Below, one piece after another: positions 6,368-7,865 of a DNA stretch of 7,865 nt. The stretch spans positions 1 through 7,865 of the forward strand of contig CANQOE010000053.1 of assembly GCA_947625315.1 (NCBI GenBank), read 5' to 3'. Position 1 is the stretch's first letter; each line of letters opens with the position of its first letter. The stretch comes from an uncultured Bacilli bacterium. Lineage in GTDB: Bacteria; Bacillota_I; Bacilli_A; RF39; UBA660. The notes below the pieces were generated by a model. It saw only the letters and a program-made list of their open reading frames with translations, was not told the DNA's origin and did not search any database. The translations under genes and the position numbers were made by a program.

Positions 6368-6839
6368 AGAAATATTTTTAAAACAATTAAAAAAGAATTT
6401 AAAATATTTAACGAGAAGAGAAAGAAATGAACAATTAGTCTATTATGATAATTTAGATAATTATGATTTAGACCCTTTAGAAGAAGCTAATAAAATATAT
6501 GAAAAATTAGGTTTAAAAACCAAATTATTTAATATTAGTTTAAAAGATGCCATAAGTAATATAATTAAAGCTCTAAGAAGTAAAGATAAGGATTTAATCG
6601 GCAGTGTTATTTTCTTTTTTCTTTATTTACTTTTATTAATTATTTTAATTAAAATACCTTTTATATATATAAGAGATATTCCTGTATCGATATTTACCGA
6701 ATTTTTTATGAATGATAATAATTATTATTTATATGTATTTATTTTAGATATTATATATGCGATAACGACTATTTTAATATTTATTAGATTAATTAAGAAA
6801 AAAGGTGAACAATTACAAAATAAAAAAGCCTCAAAATGA
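6360..6839 (+). CDS. HAAS/DUF1700-like membrane protein
   Basis: The 159-residue protein begins MNKEIFLKQLKKNLKYLTRR, then a helix ending in YYDNLDNY, then EEANKIYEKLGL. This is the helical pattern of the HAAS (DUF1700) domain, in which MxKxxFLxxLxxxL, a YY(D/E) helix and a closing LG recur. Two hydrophobic segments follow, at about 80-104 and 122-144, with a basic C-terminus, so the HAAS part should be cytoplasmic. HAAS domains are usually found beside or fused to PadR-type HTH regulators and are thought to relay signals between membrane and DNA-binding protein; no PadR is present here. The partner is more likely the overlapping upstream 554-residue protein. The ATG at 6360 was chosen for the GGTGAT at 4 nt. 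The TGA stop lies in the stem of the terminator. The domain call rests on pattern resemblance and is moderately sure; the gene itself is clear. Confidence 0.8.
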   Translation: MNKEIFLKQLKKNLKYLTRRERNEQLVYYDNLDNYDLDPLEEANKIYEKLGLKTKLFNISLKDAISNIIKALRSKDKDLIGSVIFFFLYLLLLIILIKIPFIYIRDIPVSIFTEFFMNDNNYYLYVFILDIIYAITTILIFIRLIKKKGEQLQNKKASK

Positions 6840-6846
6840 GGTTTTT
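6824..6846. terminator. Shared bidirectional terminator between the HAAS gene and trpS
   Basis: CCTCA (6829-6833) pairs with TGAGG (6837-6841) across an AAA loop. The stem extends through a G-U wobble and four A-T pairs (6824-6827 with 6843-6846). T-runs follow on both strands: TTTTTATTT rightward and CTTTTTTATTTTG leftward. The HAAS stop codon lies in the stem and the trpS stop codon at its base, so the hairpin ends both transcripts. Confidence 0.85.
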
Positions 6847-7865
6847 ATTTATGTTCAAAGTAGTTTAAACCAATAGCATTCCTTATTTCTTGTAGAGTTT
6901 CTTGAGCTTTAAGACGTGCTTTTTTGCTACCTTCTTCTAATATTTGATAAACTAAATCAAGATGTTGTTCATAGTAAGCTCTTCTTTTCCGAATAGGAGT
7001 TAAAATATCTTCTAAAACATTGTATAAAAACTTTTTAACAACAACATCGCCTAAGCCACCTTTTTGGTAATGATTTTTTAATTCTTCAAGATTTTGGTAT
7101 TCAGGTAAAAATTTAACAAAATGTTTAGGAGTAGCAAAAGCATCAAGAAAAGTAAATACGGTATTACCTTCTATTTGACCAGGATCACTAACTTTAATAT
7201 GATTAGGGTCAGTATACATACTCATAACTTTAGTTTTTAAAGTGGCACTATCATCAGATAAATAAATGCAATTATTTAGAGATTTACTCATTTTTGAGCC
7301 TTTACCATCAATACCCGGCAAGCGAATGCAAGCTTTATTGTCGGCAAGGATAGCTTGAGGCATTTTTAAAATATCACCATAAATAGAATTAAAGGTATGA
7401 ACTATTTCTTTACATTGTTCGATTAATGGAAGTTGGTCTTCCCCAACTGGGACTAAATCAGCTTTAAAAGCCGTAATGTCGGCAGCTTGAGAAATAGGAT
7501 AAGTTAAAAAGCCAACAGGTACATCTTCTTTAAATCCTCGCTCTTTTATTTCCGTTTTAATAGTAGGATTTCTTTTTAGACGAGCAAGAGTTACTAAATT
7601 TAAATAATAATTTGTTATTTCCGTTAATTCGGGTACTTGCGATTGCACAAAAATTGTTGTTTTTTGAGGGTCTAAGCCAACAGATAAATAATCTAGAGCC
7701 ACTTCTATTAAACTCTCATGAATCTTTTTAGGATCGCGAGCATTATCAGTTAAAGCTTGTAAGTCGGCCATGAAAACATATAACTCATATTGACCACTTT
7801 CTTGAAGTTCTACGCGATTTTTTAATGTACCAGCATAATGACCTAAATGTAATTTCCCTGTTGGT
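6845..7865 (-). CDS. trpS: Tryptophanyl-tRNA synthetase, N-terminal tip outside window
   Basis: TrpRS charges tRNA-Trp with tryptophan using ATP; it is a class Ic synthetase and works as a cytoplasmic homodimer. The visible frame encodes 339 residues from PTGKLHLGHYAG, which holds the HIGH-type signature (HLGH, complement of 7838-7849), through MADLQALTDN and SQAADITAFKADLVPVGEDQ (tryptophan and adenylate pocket), to GSKMSKS (KMSKS loop, complement of 7280-7294). It ends ALGLNYFEHK-like (IGLNYFEHK) as in this branch. Family members have about 330-345 residues, so only about ten N-terminal residues are missing. The ATG at 7771 is internal (the M of FMADLQ) and is not the start. The sequence resembles the lactobacillus/Firmicutes TrpRS branch with GHYxGTLKNRVxLQ. 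The visible part contains no tryptophan itself. It converges on the HAAS gene with 5 nt between stops. The upstream region, where a T-box might lie, is not visible. Confidence 0.97.
   Translation of the reverse strand, partial: PTGKLHLGHYAGTLKNRVELQESGQYELYVFMADLQALTDNARDPKKIHESLIEVALDYLSVGLDPQKTTIFVQSQVPELTEITNYYLNLVTLARLKRNPTIKTEIKERGFKEDVPVGFLTYPISQAADITAFKADLVPVGEDQLPLIEQCKEIVHTFNSIYGDILKMPQAILADNKACIRLPGIDGKGSKMSKSLNNCIYLSDDSATLKTKVMSMYTDPNHIKVSDPGQIEGNTVFTFLDAFATPKHFVKFLPEYQNLEELKNHYQKGGLGDVVVKKFLYNVLEDILTPIRKRRAYYEQHLDLVYQILEEGSKKARLKAQETLQEIRNAIGLNYFEHK

Noticed and set aside
7287..7298. CTCA-TTTT-TGAG hairpin in trpS resembling the terminator at 6829-6841
   Set aside because: It encodes the conserved KMSKS region, has only a 4-bp stem and is not followed by a T-run; coincidental.
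7769..7771. ATG as the trpS start
   Set aside because: The same frame continues upstream to the window edge and encodes the essential PTGKLHLGHY signature, so this Met is internal.
1..7865. Mycoplasma-type code 4 (TGA as Trp)
   Set aside because: The four tryptophans I found are TGG, TGA ends smpB, the XRE gene and the HAAS gene at natural family ends or terminators, and the conserved genes are intact without in-frame TGA.

Overview
The window is AT-rich bacterial chromosome with all three stop codons in use (TAA, TGA and TAG). TGG codes for the few tryptophans, and strong AAGGAGG-type ribosome binding sites precede several genes. With the rnr-smpB pair, a Firmicutes-type trpS, a membrane-anchored XRE regulator and a HAAS/DUF1700-like gene, this suggests an uncultured, small-genome member of the Bacilli (an RF39, Erysipelotrichia or Acholeplasma-like relative) using the standard bacterial code. 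The lineage is inferred from gene content and composition only.

Positions 1-2090 (+) hold the ribosome-rescue and RNA-decay pair: the 3' part of rnr (RNase R, whose start lies before the window) overlaps smpB (the tmRNA partner) by 14 nt. A long perfect hairpin, built partly from the last smpB codons, closes the unit and probably also ends the opposing gene. ssrA (tmRNA) is not in the window.

Positions 2112-4590 (-) hold three genes read leftward: a six-segment DUF308/HdeD-like membrane protein, then an XRE-type DNA-binding protein anchored by one membrane segment with a cysteine-bearing outer domain, then a secreted protein of unknown function with a clear signal peptide. Each seems to have its own promoter. 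Together they look like an envelope-related cluster, with the XRE protein as a possible sensor-regulator; that link rests on neighbourhood only.

Positions 4591-4702 form a compact divergent promoter region with two well-formed sigma-A-type promoters back to back. Rightward, 4703-6839 (+) is a two-gene operon. It encodes a 554-residue cytoplasmic, helix-rich protein I do not recognise, overlapped by a small HAAS/DUF1700-like protein with two membrane segments. No PadR regulator, the usual companion of HAAS domains, is present. This pair is the best candidate for something undescribed.

Positions 6845-7865 (-) carry nearly all of trpS (tryptophanyl-tRNA synthetase), cut at its N-terminus by the window edge. 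It converges on the HAAS gene with only 5 nt between stop codons, and one hairpin serves both strands. No gene-free stretch exceeds 112 nt, and I saw no tRNA, rRNA, CRISPR array, insertion sequence or long repeat.
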